A program made the position numbers and the translations under genes. From a virus, in the IMG/VR virus record IMGVR_UViG_3300024348_000077, positions 1-46,907 of that record: a DNA stretch of 46,907 bases. One strand, given 5' to 3'. The notes under the pieces are model-generated. The model worked only from the letters and a program-made list of their open reading frames with translations. It was not told the origin of the DNA and did no database searches. Shown one piece after another: positions 1 through 7,837 of the stretch (position 1 is the first letter of the stretch; every line of letters starts with the position of its first letter).

Positions 1-1862
1 GGAAATGCTCCATTACAAGCTGCACAATTAATATATGAACTGTCAGGGTCTACTCCTGATGCTCCTTGTACCGCTTGAATTTCCCAACAATATCCATTAT
101 ATCTAACAGATTCTCCTGCAGTATATGAACCTGTTGTTCTAAAGTATTGTTCTAATAGTGGGACATCACATCTTGTTGCAACATAATATGTATAAGGAGG
201 TTGAGTTGTTGTAGTAGTAGTAGTAGTAGTACTTACACAATCAACTTGTCCGCCTTGTTTAACTGTATTTCTAGTTGAACTAAATACATAAATATATCTT
301 GTTCCATTAGGTTGAGTTGTATAAGTTCTTGTTCCACCTACAATTATACTTGTAGCACCACCTGCTGCTAATGCAGGATTATCATAAGTTGTATCGTTTG
401 CATAATATGTAGTTCCATCTCCACCTGCAAAATTATCTATTGTTATAGTTTGAGTAAGACCTGTACATGTAGCTGTTAAATCTAAAGTTACAGGAGGTAA
501 TGTTGTAGTAGTTGTAGTAGTTGTAGTAGAAGCAGGGCATCCTGTCAAACCTGAATTAACAATGCCTATTTGTGTTCCTGAAGGGTCGCTGAATAATACA
601 CTAGCTACCACTAATGTTGATGGCACTCCTAAAACTGTACCAAATACCCTGTCTGTTACGGCAGCATATCCAATATCATAATTTGTTGTATATACTGTTC
701 CACCACCGTTACAATTTGTTAATTGATACCAAACTTGTTGTAAAGTAGTACTAGTTGTAGTAGTAGAGGTGCTTAAAGGACATGCACTACATCCTCCACC
801 CGTAACAGTTGCAGTTATTGTAGGAAATCCTGAAATATTAATATCTAAAGTATTACCGCTATATGCTAAAACATAATTTCCATCAGGAAGTGTAGCAAAT
901 CCATTTGAAGTAAATATTGTACAATTACAAAAATCTACAGCATTACCTACTACATTTTGAGTACCTGTTGGATTTAAACAAGCATTAGTTGCATTACTTG
1001 CATAATTTACGGTTTGAGCAAATAAAGTCGTTGTAGTAGTCGTAGTACTAGTAGTCGTAGTCGTTGTTGGACAAATATAACTAGAATACTCTGCAGTAAT
1101 TCCTGTTGAATTTCCAACAGGCCAAGCTTCCCAAGTTCCTGTACCTAATTCAGAAGTATTTCTCGCAACATTCCCAATTGCAGTATTGTAAATATACCAA
1201 GCATCTCCACCAAAGAATATAGAACCACTTCCACCTGTTAGTGTAAAAGCTGCTGAAGGATTATCTCTTGTATAAGTTCCATTAGCAGCAGTATATGAGC
1301 CATTAGAAATAATGATACTATTAATGTAATTTGCACAAATAGTAGTTGTAGTTGTTGTCGTACTTGTAGTAGGAGCTTCTGTTGTAGTAGTTGTTGTCGT
1401 ACTTGTAGTAGGAGCTTCTGTTGTAGTAGTTGTTGTCGTACTTGTAGTAGGAGCTTCTGTTGTTGTAGTAGTCGTAGTACTAGTTGTAGGAGCTTCTGTT
1501 GTTGTAGTAGTCGTAGTACTAGTTGTAGGAGCTTCTGTTGTTGTAGTAGTCGTAGTACTAGTTGTAGGAGCTTCTGTTGTTGTAGTAGTCGTAGTACTAG
1601 TCGTACTTGGAATAGGAATAAAAGTAGTTGTTGTGGTTGTGGTTGTACTTGTTGTAGTTGGGTCTGAATTAGTTTCAGCAGTACCCCATACATCATCATC
1701 GTCTACAGTTGTCAATACATTTACGCCACCAATTTGTTCTATCCAAAAAATACCAAAGCCTAAATTATTTAATGCAGGAATTAATCCCTGTGGGCTATCG
1801 AATGTTCCATCGTAGCCTACGGTATAATTTTCCCCATTAACATTAATAGTAAAACTTGGCAT
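1..1862 (-). CDS. Thr-rich multidomain surface adhesin (C-terminus cut by window edge)
   Basis: The frame is open from its ATG to the left edge (about 620 residues), so the C-terminus lies outside. An N-terminal domain of about 68 residues (starts MPSFTINVNG) is followed by beta-rich domains of 60-100 residues with paired cysteines, separated by runs of 7-9 threonines. The first linker is a tandem repeat of [13 protein letters not shown]. The last domain seen contains YYVATRC, a pattern I associate with surface proteins of Bacteroidota phages. The ATG overlaps the TAA of the upstream capsid-like gene by one base, so the two are probably translationally coupled. Probably a virion surface fibre or receptor binder, with Thr linkers well suited to O-glycosylation. 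The function is inferred; the domain layout is read directly. Confidence 0.75.
   Translation of the reverse strand, partial: MPSFTINVNGENYTVGYDGTFDSPQGLIPALNNLGFGIFWIEQIGGVNVLTTVDDDDVWGTAETNSDPTTTSTTTTTTTTFIPIPSTTSTTTTTTTEAPTTSTTTTTTTEAPTTSTTTTTTTEAPTTSTTTTTTTEAPTTSTTTTTTTEAPTTSTTTTTTTEAPTTSTTTTTTTICANYINSIIISNGSYTAANGTYTRDNPSAAFTLTGGSGSIFFGGDAWYIYNTAIGNVARNTSELGTGTWEAWPVGNSTGITAEYSSYICPTTTTTTSTTTTTTTLFAQTVNYASNATNACLNPTGTQNVVGNAVDFCNCTIFTSNGFATLPDGNYVLAYSGNTLDINISGFPTITATVTGGGCSACPLSTSTTTTSTTLQQVWYQLTNCNGGGTVYTTNYDIGYAAVTDRVFGTVLGVPSTLVVASVLFSDPSGTQIGIVNSGLTGCPASTTTTTTTTTLPPVTLDLTATCTGLTQTITIDNFAGGDGTTYYANDTTYDNPALAAGGATSIIVGGTRTYTTQPNGTRYIYVFSSTRNTVKQGGQVDCVSTTTTTTTTTQPPYTYYVATRCDVPLLEQYFRTTGSYTAGESVRYNGYCWEIQAVQGASGVDPDSSYINCAACNGAF
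1342..1575 (-). repeat. 39-bp tandem repeat, six units, encoding [13 protein letters not shown]
   Basis: Six consecutive 39-bp units, each ending (plus strand) in ggagcttct, lie inside the adhesin gene. Three are of one variant and three of another that differ at synonymous Thr codons, which suggests local block duplication. A partial unit follows up to about 1614. The unit length is a multiple of three, so copy-number change would lengthen or shorten the linker without a frameshift. Confidence 0.9.
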
Positions 1863-2533
1863 TATTCGGTATCAATTAAATAGTTACAATAATCGGTAAA
1901 TACATCTGTACCTAATGCTTGTTCAACTTCTGTAAAAGCATTATCTTTATATCCTGAAATTTCATCTAATATCTGTGAAGGAGAAGTACTACTAGAAAAT
2001 ACTTTTAAATTCAATGTAGTATTTTCAAGCATAGTGAAATTTAATGAACTTGTTCCATTAAAAGTAACTAGATTCTCAGGCGGATAGTAGTAAACAACAC
2101 ATTGTGATTGATATGGGTCTAAAGTAAATGGTAAAGCTATAACTGTTGCATTACCTGCAATATCACTATCAATATAAGTATTTACTTGAGAAACTTGAGC
2201 ACAATTTGATGATTGAGCATAAAAGAAATTAGTTCCATAATTATTAGTTGAAATAGATTCAGTTATTGCTGCATAAGTAGGCGAAAAAGCTGTATCAATA
2301 TCAATAGGAACGACTGCTTGTAAAGCAGGTGTAGTCAAAATAGTTACTACAGGTGTAATTACTGTTGGAATATTAAGATTAGGAGGTAAAGCCCATTGAT
2401 ATTGAGTAGTAGAATTAAAAGTAACATTAGCTGTTAGAAACGGCACATTAGGAATAGGAAAATTTGTATTATTCACTATCTGAAATTGAAGTAATTGTTC
2501 CTTCGTTAATGCTAATGGTTGTTCTTGTGCCAT
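1862..2533 (-). CDS. Jelly-roll-like capsid paralogue (candidate penton/spike-base protein)
   Basis: This 223-residue beta-rich protein has no signal peptide or membrane segment. Its residues ~125-185 resemble the C-terminal half of the candidate major capsid protein at 34515-35213: both have NAT, then DPYQ, a beta strand, a Phe-Asn/Asp-Gly turn and a closing strand of alternating hydrophobic residues (LNLKVFSSS against IQFQFYPSD). It has a few Cys (absent from the MCP) and an acidic C-terminal tail. It sits directly upstream of the Thr-rich adhesin and overlaps its start by one base, which suits a vertex protein that carries a spike, as pentons do in membrane-containing tailless phages. Homology is judged by eye; the penton role is inference. 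Confidence 0.5.
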   Translation of the reverse strand: MAQEQPLALTKEQLLQFQIVNNTNFPIPNVPFLTANVTFNSTTQYQWALPPNLNIPTVITPVVTILTTPALQAVVPIDIDTAFSPTYAAITESISTNNYGTNFFYAQSSNCAQVSQVNTYIDSDIAGNATVIALPFTLDPYQSQCVVYYYPPENLVTFNGTSSLNFTMLENTTLNLKVFSSSTSPSQILDEISGYKDNAFTEVEQALGTDVFTDYCNYLIDTE

Positions 2534-2544
2534 TCTTTAATAAG

Positions 2545-2877
2545 TTATATAACTTTATTACCTTCTGTGTCAGATACAAATAATCTACCATCTGTTTTAT
2601 TTGGCATAATTTTTAAGCCATACTCTTTAGCAAATTCTCTATTCATATCAGCTAAAAACTCTTTTGATTCTCCTGCTTTTTTTGCTTCTATAAATGCTTT
2701 CATACATATTTTAGCATTTTTTGTTTTTTCTTCTGAATTTCCATCAGCAGAAGCATTTGAATCAGTTTTTTTATTGGTCTTCTTTTTAACATCAATGGGC
2801 TTTATTTTTTTAAAAGCCCAAAAAAGCAAAAATCCACCACCAAAAATTAATAACAGCTTTTTTACATTTGTATTCAT
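2545..2877 (-). CDS. Small membrane-anchored protein, N-terminal TM
   Basis: 110 residues. One hydrophobic segment at about residues 8-24 (LLLIFGGGFLLFWAF) is followed by KKIK, a Lys/Ser-rich linker, and a soluble C-terminal domain (~55-110) with a helical KAFIEAKKAGESKEF stretch. I do not recognise the soluble domain. The ATG overlaps the TGA of the upstream gene (ATGA), so translation is probably coupled. Together with its neighbours it suggests a block of virion membrane proteins. Confidence 0.7.
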   Translation of the reverse strand: MNTNVKKLLLIFGGGFLLFWAFKKIKPIDVKKKTNKKTDSNASADGNSEEKTKNAKICMKAFIEAKKAGESKEFLADMNREFAKEYGLKIMPNKTDGRLFVSDTEGNKVI

Positions 2878-3236
2878 TTTGCACTCTTTTTTGTATAATA
2901 ATATAATCCAACACCTGCGGCTACTGCAATAGCAATATATAAACCATATTTTTTGATGCTACCATAAAAATCATTTTTTAGTCTTGCTTTTTTAGCTTCA
3001 TCTATTTTCTTTAAAGCATCATCAGTTTCATCAGGAGTTACTACTCCTCTTTTTGTTAATATACTAGTTAGAACTTTTTGTAATGCTAATTTACTAGAAT
3101 CTATAGCTTGTTTTTGACCTGCATCGATACCACCTTTGGCAATAGCTTTATTTAGATTTTCCAACTCAATTTTAATCTCATCAGCCAATATAGTTTTTTT
3201 ATTTGGCGTAAATATTTGTCCTTGTAACACTTCCAT
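2874..3236 (-). CDS. Small C-terminally membrane-anchored protein
   Basis: 120 residues: a mostly helical soluble part with Lys/Asp-rich heptads (about 20-90), then a C-terminal membrane segment (YIAIAVAAGVGLYYYTKK, ~100-116) ending in a basic tail. This tail-anchor design recurs throughout the window. It overlaps the next gene by four bases and starts within two bases of the upstream stop, so it belongs to the same operon. No family recognised. Confidence 0.7.
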   Translation of the reverse strand: MEVLQGQIFTPNKKTILADEIKIELENLNKAIAKGGIDAGQKQAIDSSKLALQKVLTSILTKRGVVTPDETDDALKKIDEAKKARLKNDFYGSIKKYGLYIAIAVAAGVGLYYYTKKSAK

Positions 3237-3237
3237 T

Positions 3238-3588
3238 TTATGATTTTTTAGCTGTAAATAATAAGAAACCTAAAAGACCAATACCTGCAACAACTCCTAA
3301 AATAGTTACAACTTGGTTAGTTTTTTCTCTTTCTAATGCAATATTGCCAAAAGTTTGTACTCTAGCTTGACTAACTCCACCTAAAGCATTAGCTAATATT
3401 TGCTGCCTAGATGTTTCATCTTGTGCTTTTATCAAAGCATTGTTTAATTGCTTTTTTTGGTCGTAGTCTAAAAGACTTAGATTTTGTTCATATTGGGTTC
3501 TTAACCTAGAATCTCTTGTACTTGCTATGGTACCCGCTACTGCGGTACCTGCTGATACAACTGCTGCTCCTGTCATTAACCATGCCAT
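3238..3588 (-). CDS. Small membrane protein, paralogue of 4091-4522
   Basis: 116 residues. A short hydrophobic N-terminus (AAVVSAGTAVAGTIAS) precedes a helical region (~28-85) and a C-terminal membrane segment (VVAGIGLLGFLLFTAKKS). The helical and tail parts align by eye with the protein at 4091-4522: both have Y..(N)LS.L..DQ...L......KA..E..R..I, then RV, then a Glu and Asn before the membrane segment. The pair probably arose by duplication and may form a hetero-oligomer in the viral membrane. Function unknown. Confidence 0.7.
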   Translation of the reverse strand: MAWLMTGAAVVSAGTAVAGTIASTRDSRLRTQYEQNLSLLDYDQKKQLNNALIKAQDETSRQQILANALGGVSQARVQTFGNIALEREKTNQVVTILGVVAGIGLLGFLLFTAKKS

Positions 3589-3590
3589 AA

Positions 3591-4091
3591 TTATCCAATT
3601 TTATTTTTATCAATCTTTTCTTTATAATCTAAATGAATATTAGTACCTGTAAGATAGTTTACATGCGGTTCTATTATTTCATTTTCAATTTCATCTACTA
3701 TGTTTTGTTTTTCTTCTTCAGTCAAATCATTGTAAGTCAACTTCATATCTTCTAATGGATGATATGTTGTCCAAATACAATCTTCTTCAATAAATAAAAC
3801 TCTTCTAGTTCCCGCTAAAGTTATACCCGTATAAGGGGCCGCTAACTCAATCCATTCTCCCGCATCAATTTGTACCAAGGCTACTCCTTTCGAAATAGTG
3901 TATGGATGATTAGAATTATGAATTTTGCTAGTTAGCAAAGAACCTTTTGGCATAGATATTTCCCTTATGTACATTCCATCTGTAAATCTATGTACTACGG
4001 GACATTCTATTAATTCCAAATTATCTACTATTGCCGCTTCTAATTCATCAATCCTTTGGTCATTTTCTCTTTTTATGGTTTCGTTTTGCAT
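3591..4091 (-). CDS. Cupin-like virion-associated protein
   Basis: 166 soluble residues. After an N-terminal helix (to about residue 25) comes a double-stranded beta-helix-like core with HRFTDGMYIREI, MPKGSLLTSKIHNSNHPY and GTRRVLFIEEDCIWTTYH. I recall this cupin-like arrangement from small phage proteins often encoded near structural or lysis genes. His residues in KIHNSNHPY and TTYH could hold a metal. The C-terminus is acidic and helical. Substrate and role are unknown; it is the only soluble protein within a block of membrane proteins. Confidence 0.6.
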   Translation of the reverse strand: MQNETIKRENDQRIDELEAAIVDNLELIECPVVHRFTDGMYIREISMPKGSLLTSKIHNSNHPYTISKGVALVQIDAGEWIELAAPYTGITLAGTRRVLFIEEDCIWTTYHPLEDMKLTYNDLTEEEKQNIVDEIENEIIEPHVNYLTGTNIHLDYKEKIDKNKIG

Positions 4092-4522
4092 TAATCTTTT
4101 TTTCTTGAATAAATTAAACCTATAGCTAGTAAACCTAATAATGATATAATAACTATTTTCTCTATTCTAATATTTCTATTTATCTGCTCTTGTTTAACTA
4201 TCACACCTGCAAGGTTTTCAACCCTTTTTGATTGTGCATTTTGTATAACAGCAGCAATAATTCTATAAGTCTCTTCCTCTGTTTTAGCTTTTTCTATTGA
4301 ATTAATCAAAGCTTGTTGTTGGTCATCGCTAAGATTAGACAAATAGTTTTGAAACTGTTGAGCTTTTTTAGCATCATTTAAAGCAGCAAAACCCCCTGCC
4401 AAAGCAGCCCCTATTTCAGCAAACTGTCCAATTGTTTGTGCAGTACCTATTTTTTTTAAGTCCCCATCAGAAAATATCTTTTGAATAGGATTTATTGCTT
4501 TAGGGTCTCCTTTAGGTATCAT
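4091..4522 (-). CDS. C-terminally membrane-anchored helical protein
   Basis: 143 residues. An Ala/Gly-rich stretch (EIGAALAGGFAALNDA, ~33-48) may insert in or lie on a membrane. A helical region follows (~50-110), then a C-terminal membrane segment (IVIISLLGLLAIGLIYSRKKD). Residues ~55-143 align by eye with the protein at 3238-3588, so the two are paralogues. Overlaps both neighbours by 1-4 bases, as expected in a dense operon. Function not known. Confidence 0.7.
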   Translation of the reverse strand: MIPKGDPKAINPIQKIFSDGDLKKIGTAQTIGQFAEIGAALAGGFAALNDAKKAQQFQNYLSNLSDDQQQALINSIEKAKTEEETYRIIAAVIQNAQSKRVENLAGVIVKQEQINRNIRIEKIVIISLLGLLAIGLIYSRKKD

Positions 4523-4827
4523 TTCAAAAAGTTATTTTTAATTATTTCCCATAATACTGTCCAAACTGCACCACCTACAACAAATGCACCCATTAATTTA
4601 TTTCTAAGAGCATTACTTTTTTCGTTTTGGTCTTCTAATTTTTTAACTCTTGAAATCAACCCTTCCTGTTGAAAAGCTTCATTCCCTACAATAACTTTAT
4701 AAATTTCATCAATTTGAGGACTAATTTTCATCATAGTTTTCTCAATATGATTAACTCTCACAGTCAAGTTTTCACTTGAGCTTACAGTTCTAGTTGTTGT
4801 CTTTTTAGCAGGAGCAGCCATAAACAC
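4519..4827 (-). CDS. Coiled-coil membrane protein, XhlA-like design
   Basis: 102 residues: a basic/Thr N-terminus, a predicted coiled coil (~22-75, with NHIEKTMMKISPQIDEI and ISRVKKLEDQNEKSN), and a C-terminal membrane segment (LMGAFVVGGAVWTVLWEII). The order resembles haemolysin XhlA-type phage proteins, which support holin function, but that rests on architecture only. It is the first gene of the leftmost minus-strand operon; the 72-bp gap upstream of it probably holds the promoter. Confidence 0.55.
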   Translation of the reverse strand: MFMAAPAKKTTTRTVSSSENLTVRVNHIEKTMMKISPQIDEIYKVIVGNEAFQQEGLISRVKKLEDQNEKSNALRNKLMGAFVVGGAVWTVLWEIIKNNFLK

Positions 4828-4849
4828 TTAAATATTTAGTATAAAAATA

Positions 4850-4860
4850 GTACAATTTTA
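4850..4860 (-). promoter_or_regulatory. Candidate regulatory word TAAAATTGTAC
   Basis: On the minus strand the 11-bp word TAAAATTGTAC lies 22 bases upstream of the ATG at 4827. The same 11 bases occur just upstream of the DnaA-like gene (38317-38327). TAAAATTG is one base from the Bacteroidota -7 consensus TAnnTTTG, so this may be a promoter box; a shared operator is the alternative. Confidence 0.3.
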
Positions 4861-4899
4861 GATTTATATACTAAAAATTGAGTAATATTTAATGATTAC

Positions 4900-5355
4900 T
4901 TATAAAGACATATAATCTAATATTCTCTCAATACACATTTCAGGAGTAAAATTTGTAGTATTTATAGAACAATTCTTTCTAGCTTCAAAATAAGGGAGGT
5001 CAAAATCTTTTACATGAAATTCTTGCTTTTCTCTAAAATCAACATTGAATAAATGAACCCAAAGTACATTATTACACATACCATCCAAATATTCTCTTGA
5101 TGCTTGAATAGGATATACTGCACTGATAATCACTAAGTTATACTTACTTTCCAAAAAAGTAGCTATATCACTAATCCTTCTTAGGTTATTTATTCGACCT
5201 TCTTTTGAATAGTCAGTATCTTTAAAAATAGCACGAATTTCATCTCCATCTATGATAACAGGGGTTGGTTGATTTTGTAAGAAAATCCTTTCTTGAAGCA
5301 ATTTAGCCAAAGTAGTCTTACCTGAGCTAGGTTGGCCATAAAAAACTACTATCAT
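4900..5355 (-). CDS. cysC: Adenylylsulfate (APS) kinase
   Basis: Makes PAPS from APS and ATP, the sulfate donor for sulfotransferases. Visible motifs: the P-loop GQPSSGKTT (residues 7-15), DGDEIR (36-41), and YSKEGRINNLRRISDIA (49-65), matching the family's FS..DR..N.RRI..VA. At 151 residues it is shorter than typical bacterial enzymes (near 200) and lacks part of the C-terminal region, yet keeps the core. ATP sulfurylase is not in the window, so APS would come from the host. It lies back-to-back with a sulfotransferase gene (5810-6631) across one short intergenic region, which strongly suggests a joint pathway. Confidence 0.85.
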   Translation of the reverse strand: MIVVFYGQPSSGKTTLAKLLQERIFLQNQPTPVIIDGDEIRAIFKDTDYSKEGRINNLRRISDIATFLESKYNLVIISAVYPIQASREYLDGMCNNVLWVHLFNVDFREKQEFHVKDFDLPYFEARKNCSINTTNFTPEMCIERILDYMSL

Positions 5356-5361
5356 ATTGAT

Positions 5362-5739
5362 TTACAGTTGGTTATAAGACTTCTCCTCTACGAATTGACT
5401 TCCGTAGGCCATATTTATCTCTTTTTTAGCTATTGCTCTTTTATCATTTAGTACATAAACAGACCTAGCTAAATGTACAAATTCTTCTCCAAAAGAGTTT
5501 GCTTGTTCAAATTCTCTCAATAAATCCTCTACTTCCCATAAAGTTTCATTGATTTCCAACAATCTTTTAAAATCTTCATTATCCTCATCTACTTCTAATT
5601 CATCCTTCATGAGGTTTTGCAGGTAGTAGTACTCTTTCATGACATTCGTCAGTTTGGCCTCATCTTTAATCTTTTCTGATTTAATTTTGAGGATGGTAAG
5701 TCTGTCAAATGCTTCTCCGATGCTAATTTCAATTATCAT
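5362..5739 (-). CDS. DUF6165-like protein
   Basis: 125 soluble, acidic, mostly helical residues. The N-terminus IEISIGEAFDRLTILKIKSEKIKD, followed by KLTNVMKEYYYLQ, matches the pattern I recall for DUF6165 (V.IGE..DKLTIL.IK...I.D..KL.NV..E...L), a family often next to glycosyltransferase and sulfation genes and of unknown biochemistry. It is the first gene of a two-gene unit with APS kinase, six bases away, so it may be an accessory of the sulfation/glycosylation pathway. The family call is by memory of the motif. Confidence 0.65.
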   Translation of the reverse strand: MIIEISIGEAFDRLTILKIKSEKIKDEAKLTNVMKEYYYLQNLMKDELEVDEDNEDFKRLLEINETLWEVEDLLREFEQANSFGEEFVHLARSVYVLNDKRAIAKKEINMAYGSQFVEEKSYNQL

Positions 5740-5752
5740 AAAAATATTTTAG

Positions 5753-5764
5753 ATTGTAAATATA
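5753..5764 (-). promoter_or_regulatory. Candidate promoter box TATATTTACAAT
   Basis: This 12-bp word on the minus strand ends 13 bases before the ATG at 5739. The identical 12 bases lie 15 bases before the ATG of the DnaA-like gene (38331-38342). TATATTTA is one base from the Bacteroidota -7 box TAnnTTTG. The 70-bp region is divergent; on the plus strand TAATTTTA (5786-5793) could be the matching box for the sulfotransferase operon. Confidence 0.4.
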
Positions 5765-5809
5765 CAAAATATGTAGAAAATACATTAATTTTATAAAATA
5801 AAAATAACC

Positions 5810-6631
5810 ATGCAAAAGATTTTCTATAATTCATCCCTCCCTCGTTCAGGGGCGACTCTTTTACAGAATATCCTTGCACAGAATAATGATATTTATGCCC
5901 CTTCTATGGGAGCTTTGACTGAAATAATAGTTTCAGCAAAAAATGAGTTCTTAATGAACTTGCAATATCAGCACCCTTCTCAAGAACAAATCTTAAAAAA
6001 AGCATTTACTAGTTTTTGTAAAGAAGGATTAAAAGCCTATGCTGCTAATATTACAAACAAGCCTTATTATGTTGACAAAAACTTCTCTTGGGGGTATTTC
6101 TACGATTATTTAGTTCAAATCAATAATGAGGACCCTAAGATTATATTTATGGTAAGGGATTTAAGAGACATTTTTGCTTCTTTTGAAAAAAACTATAGAA
6201 ATGATTTTTTGAAAATAAACTCCCACATAAATTGGAATGAATTAAAAAATACAACTATGGAAAAAAGAATTGTGGAGTGGTCAACAAAACCACCTTTAGC
6301 TTTAAATTTAGAAAGATTAAAAGAAATAATAAATTGGGGAAATGATAGCAAAATGTTATTTATAAAGTACGAAGAATTTTGTATATCTCCTGAAAGTGAA
6401 ATCAAAAGAATTTACGACTTTTTAGAAATTCCTTATTTTTTACATGATTTCAAATCAGTAGAAAAAACAACTATAGAAAACGACATGTTACACTTTGCTA
6501 GTCATAAAATAAAAAGCAAAGTCTCTGTAAATGAAACAAAAGCCGAAGAAATCATAGGCAAAGAGGCTTGTAATTGGATATATAAAAATCATCAATGGTA
6601 CTTTAAAAAATTTAATTATGCAATCTGCTGA
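5810..6631 (+). CDS. PAPS-dependent sulfotransferase
   Basis: 273 residues. The N-terminal SSLPRSGATLLQNIL (residues 8-22) is the 5'-phosphosulfate-binding loop, and IIFMVRDLRDIFASFEKNYR (~111-130) is the 3'-phosphate-binding motif with its Arg and Ser. No signal peptide, so it acts in the cytoplasm. It is most like the broad Sulfotransfer_1/3 group acting on carbohydrates or proteins; the acceptor cannot be read from sequence. First gene of the plus-strand modification island, divergent from the PAPS-making kinase, and it overlaps the next gene by 14 bases. The likely acceptor is a glycan or residue on the virion fibres (inference). Confidence 0.85.
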   Translation: MQKIFYNSSLPRSGATLLQNILAQNNDIYAPSMGALTEIIVSAKNEFLMNLQYQHPSQEQILKKAFTSFCKEGLKAYAANITNKPYYVDKNFSWGYFYDYLVQINNEDPKIIFMVRDLRDIFASFEKNYRNDFLKINSHINWNELKNTTMEKRIVEWSTKPPLALNLERLKEIINWGNDSKMLFIKYEEFCISPESEIKRIYDFLEIPYFLHDFKSVEKTTIENDMLHFASHKIKSKVSVNETKAEEIIGKEACNWIYKNHQWYFKKFNYAIC

Positions 6632-7181
6632 AATAATTAATCCATTTAAGCCCTTCATATTCAAATTAAATTTTGAATTTGATTGGAATATTTTGAAACC
6701 AATATGTGAAGATATTATTGTGGATGAAGGTGCTCGTTCTACATCACAAAAAAACTTTGCTAAACCTCATAATATAAAAGATTTTAAACCATATTATGAT
6801 TGGTTGAAGCCATGGGTTGATAATTTAGCTAATATCAAAATGGCTTTTAATGAATATCAAATGAGATATTATGTTACCGATAGTTATGTAAATGTTCATA
6901 AAAGTAATGCTCAAGCTAATGAACATAATCATGCTTGTAATTCTATTGTGGTAGCTGCTTATTTATACATGCCCGATAATGGTGGTTATTTTCAAGCTAA
7001 AGACCCTTTAGAATATCACAAATCTAATTTGCCAATTAGTAACGAAAATATTTGGAGTACTTTACCTACAAAAACAAATGATGTGTTGGTCTTTCCTTCA
7101 TGGCTTCAACACAGAACACAGCCTAATATATCAAATGAGGATAGATGGGTATTGACTACAAATTTTTCTCACAAATTTTAA
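6618..7181 (+). CDS. 2OG-Fe(II) oxygenase-like protein (2OG-FeII_Oxy_5 type)
   Basis: 187 soluble residues. Residues 89-134 carry SYVNVHKSNAQANEHNHA with His103 and His105, then AAYLYMPDNGGYFQAKDP; residues 155-183 carry VLVFPSWLQHRTQPN with His165, then Arg176 and TNF. This is the pattern of the cyanophage-type oxygenase family PF13759: GxxxxxHxH, Y(L/V)...P..G.F...DP, (V/I)FPSWLxH, R. The first pair is HxH, not the canonical HxD, so the metal site may use another acidic residue, for example Asp129. Its neighbour at 7190 is a paralogue, about 40% identical by eye. Substrate unknown; context suggests a fibre or its glycan. Confidence 0.75.
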   Translation: MQSAEIINPFKPFIFKLNFEFDWNILKPICEDIIVDEGARSTSQKNFAKPHNIKDFKPYYDWLKPWVDNLANIKMAFNEYQMRYYVTDSYVNVHKSNAQANEHNHACNSIVVAAYLYMPDNGGYFQAKDPLEYHKSNLPISNENIWSTLPTKTNDVLVFPSWLQHRTQPNISNEDRWVLTTNFSHKF

Positions 7182-7189
7182 TTTAGATT

Positions 7190-7837
7190 ATGAAAGAAAG
7201 TAATCAAGTATCAGTTTTAAATCCACATTCAAGCTATATGTATAAACTACATTATGAATTTGATTGGGACTTATTAGCTCCAATTTGTCATGAATTAATT
7301 TCAACAACTCCACAAGGATTATCATTAGTTGTTAATGGACATACTTCTCATCAAAATAAAAAACAACCTCATAAAATTAAAGAATTTACACCATATTTTG
7401 ATTGGTTAAAATTTATGGTTACAGAAGTTGCGACAAAGGGCATGGGATATTCAAAAAACTTTCATGATTATAGAATAAAAAATAGTTGGGTTAATGTACA
7501 TGAAAAAGATGGTATAACTACAGCTCATAATCATTCAAATACTTTTATGGTAGCTGCTTCTTATTTGAACATGCCTGAGAATGGTGGATTTTTTGAATGT
7601 AAAGACCCGCTTGAATATGTTAAAGGAGAATATTATTATGATGACCCTATGTGGATGTGGAAACAAATACCTACAATATCAGGAGATGTTTTAATATTCC
7701 CTGCATGGCTTAGACATAGAACTCAAATAAATCAATCAAATGAAAAAAGATGGGTATTAACTACAAACTTTTCTCAAGAATTTAATCCAAACAAGTTTTG
7801 GGATGACCCAAATTATGATACAGAAAAAATTATATAA
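7190..7837 (+). CDS. 2OG-Fe(II) oxygenase-like protein, paralogue of 6618-7181
   Basis: 215 residues. Same layout as the preceding gene: SWVNVHEKDGITTAHNHS (His113, His115), AASYLNMPENGGFFECKDP (~122-140), VLIFPAWLRHRTQ (His176) and RWVLTTNFS (Arg187). The N-terminal SSYMYKLHYEFDWDLLAPIC matches the paralogue's FIFKLNFEFDWNILKPIC, so the duplication covers the full length. It carries an extra loop around residues 145-160. Eight bases from the upstream gene and ending at the next start, so operonic. Confidence 0.75.
   Translation: MKESNQVSVLNPHSSYMYKLHYEFDWDLLAPICHELISTTPQGLSLVVNGHTSHQNKKQPHKIKEFTPYFDWLKFMVTEVATKGMGYSKNFHDYRIKNSWVNVHEKDGITTAHNHSNTFMVAASYLNMPENGGFFECKDPLEYVKGEYYYDDPMWMWKQIPTISGDVLIFPAWLRHRTQINQSNEKRWVLTTNFSQEFNPNKFWDDPNYDTEKII

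Noticed and set aside
1342-1575. Possible CRISPR array
   Set aside because: The units are directly adjacent and coding (Thr linkers) with no unique spacers; the same holds for the 54-bp repeats in the fibre gene.
1238-1699. Leu/Gln-rich open frame over the Thr repeats
   Set aside because: A frame shadow of the Thr-linker codons (ACA/ACT read as CAA/TTG-type codons); the true frame continues through it to the left edge.
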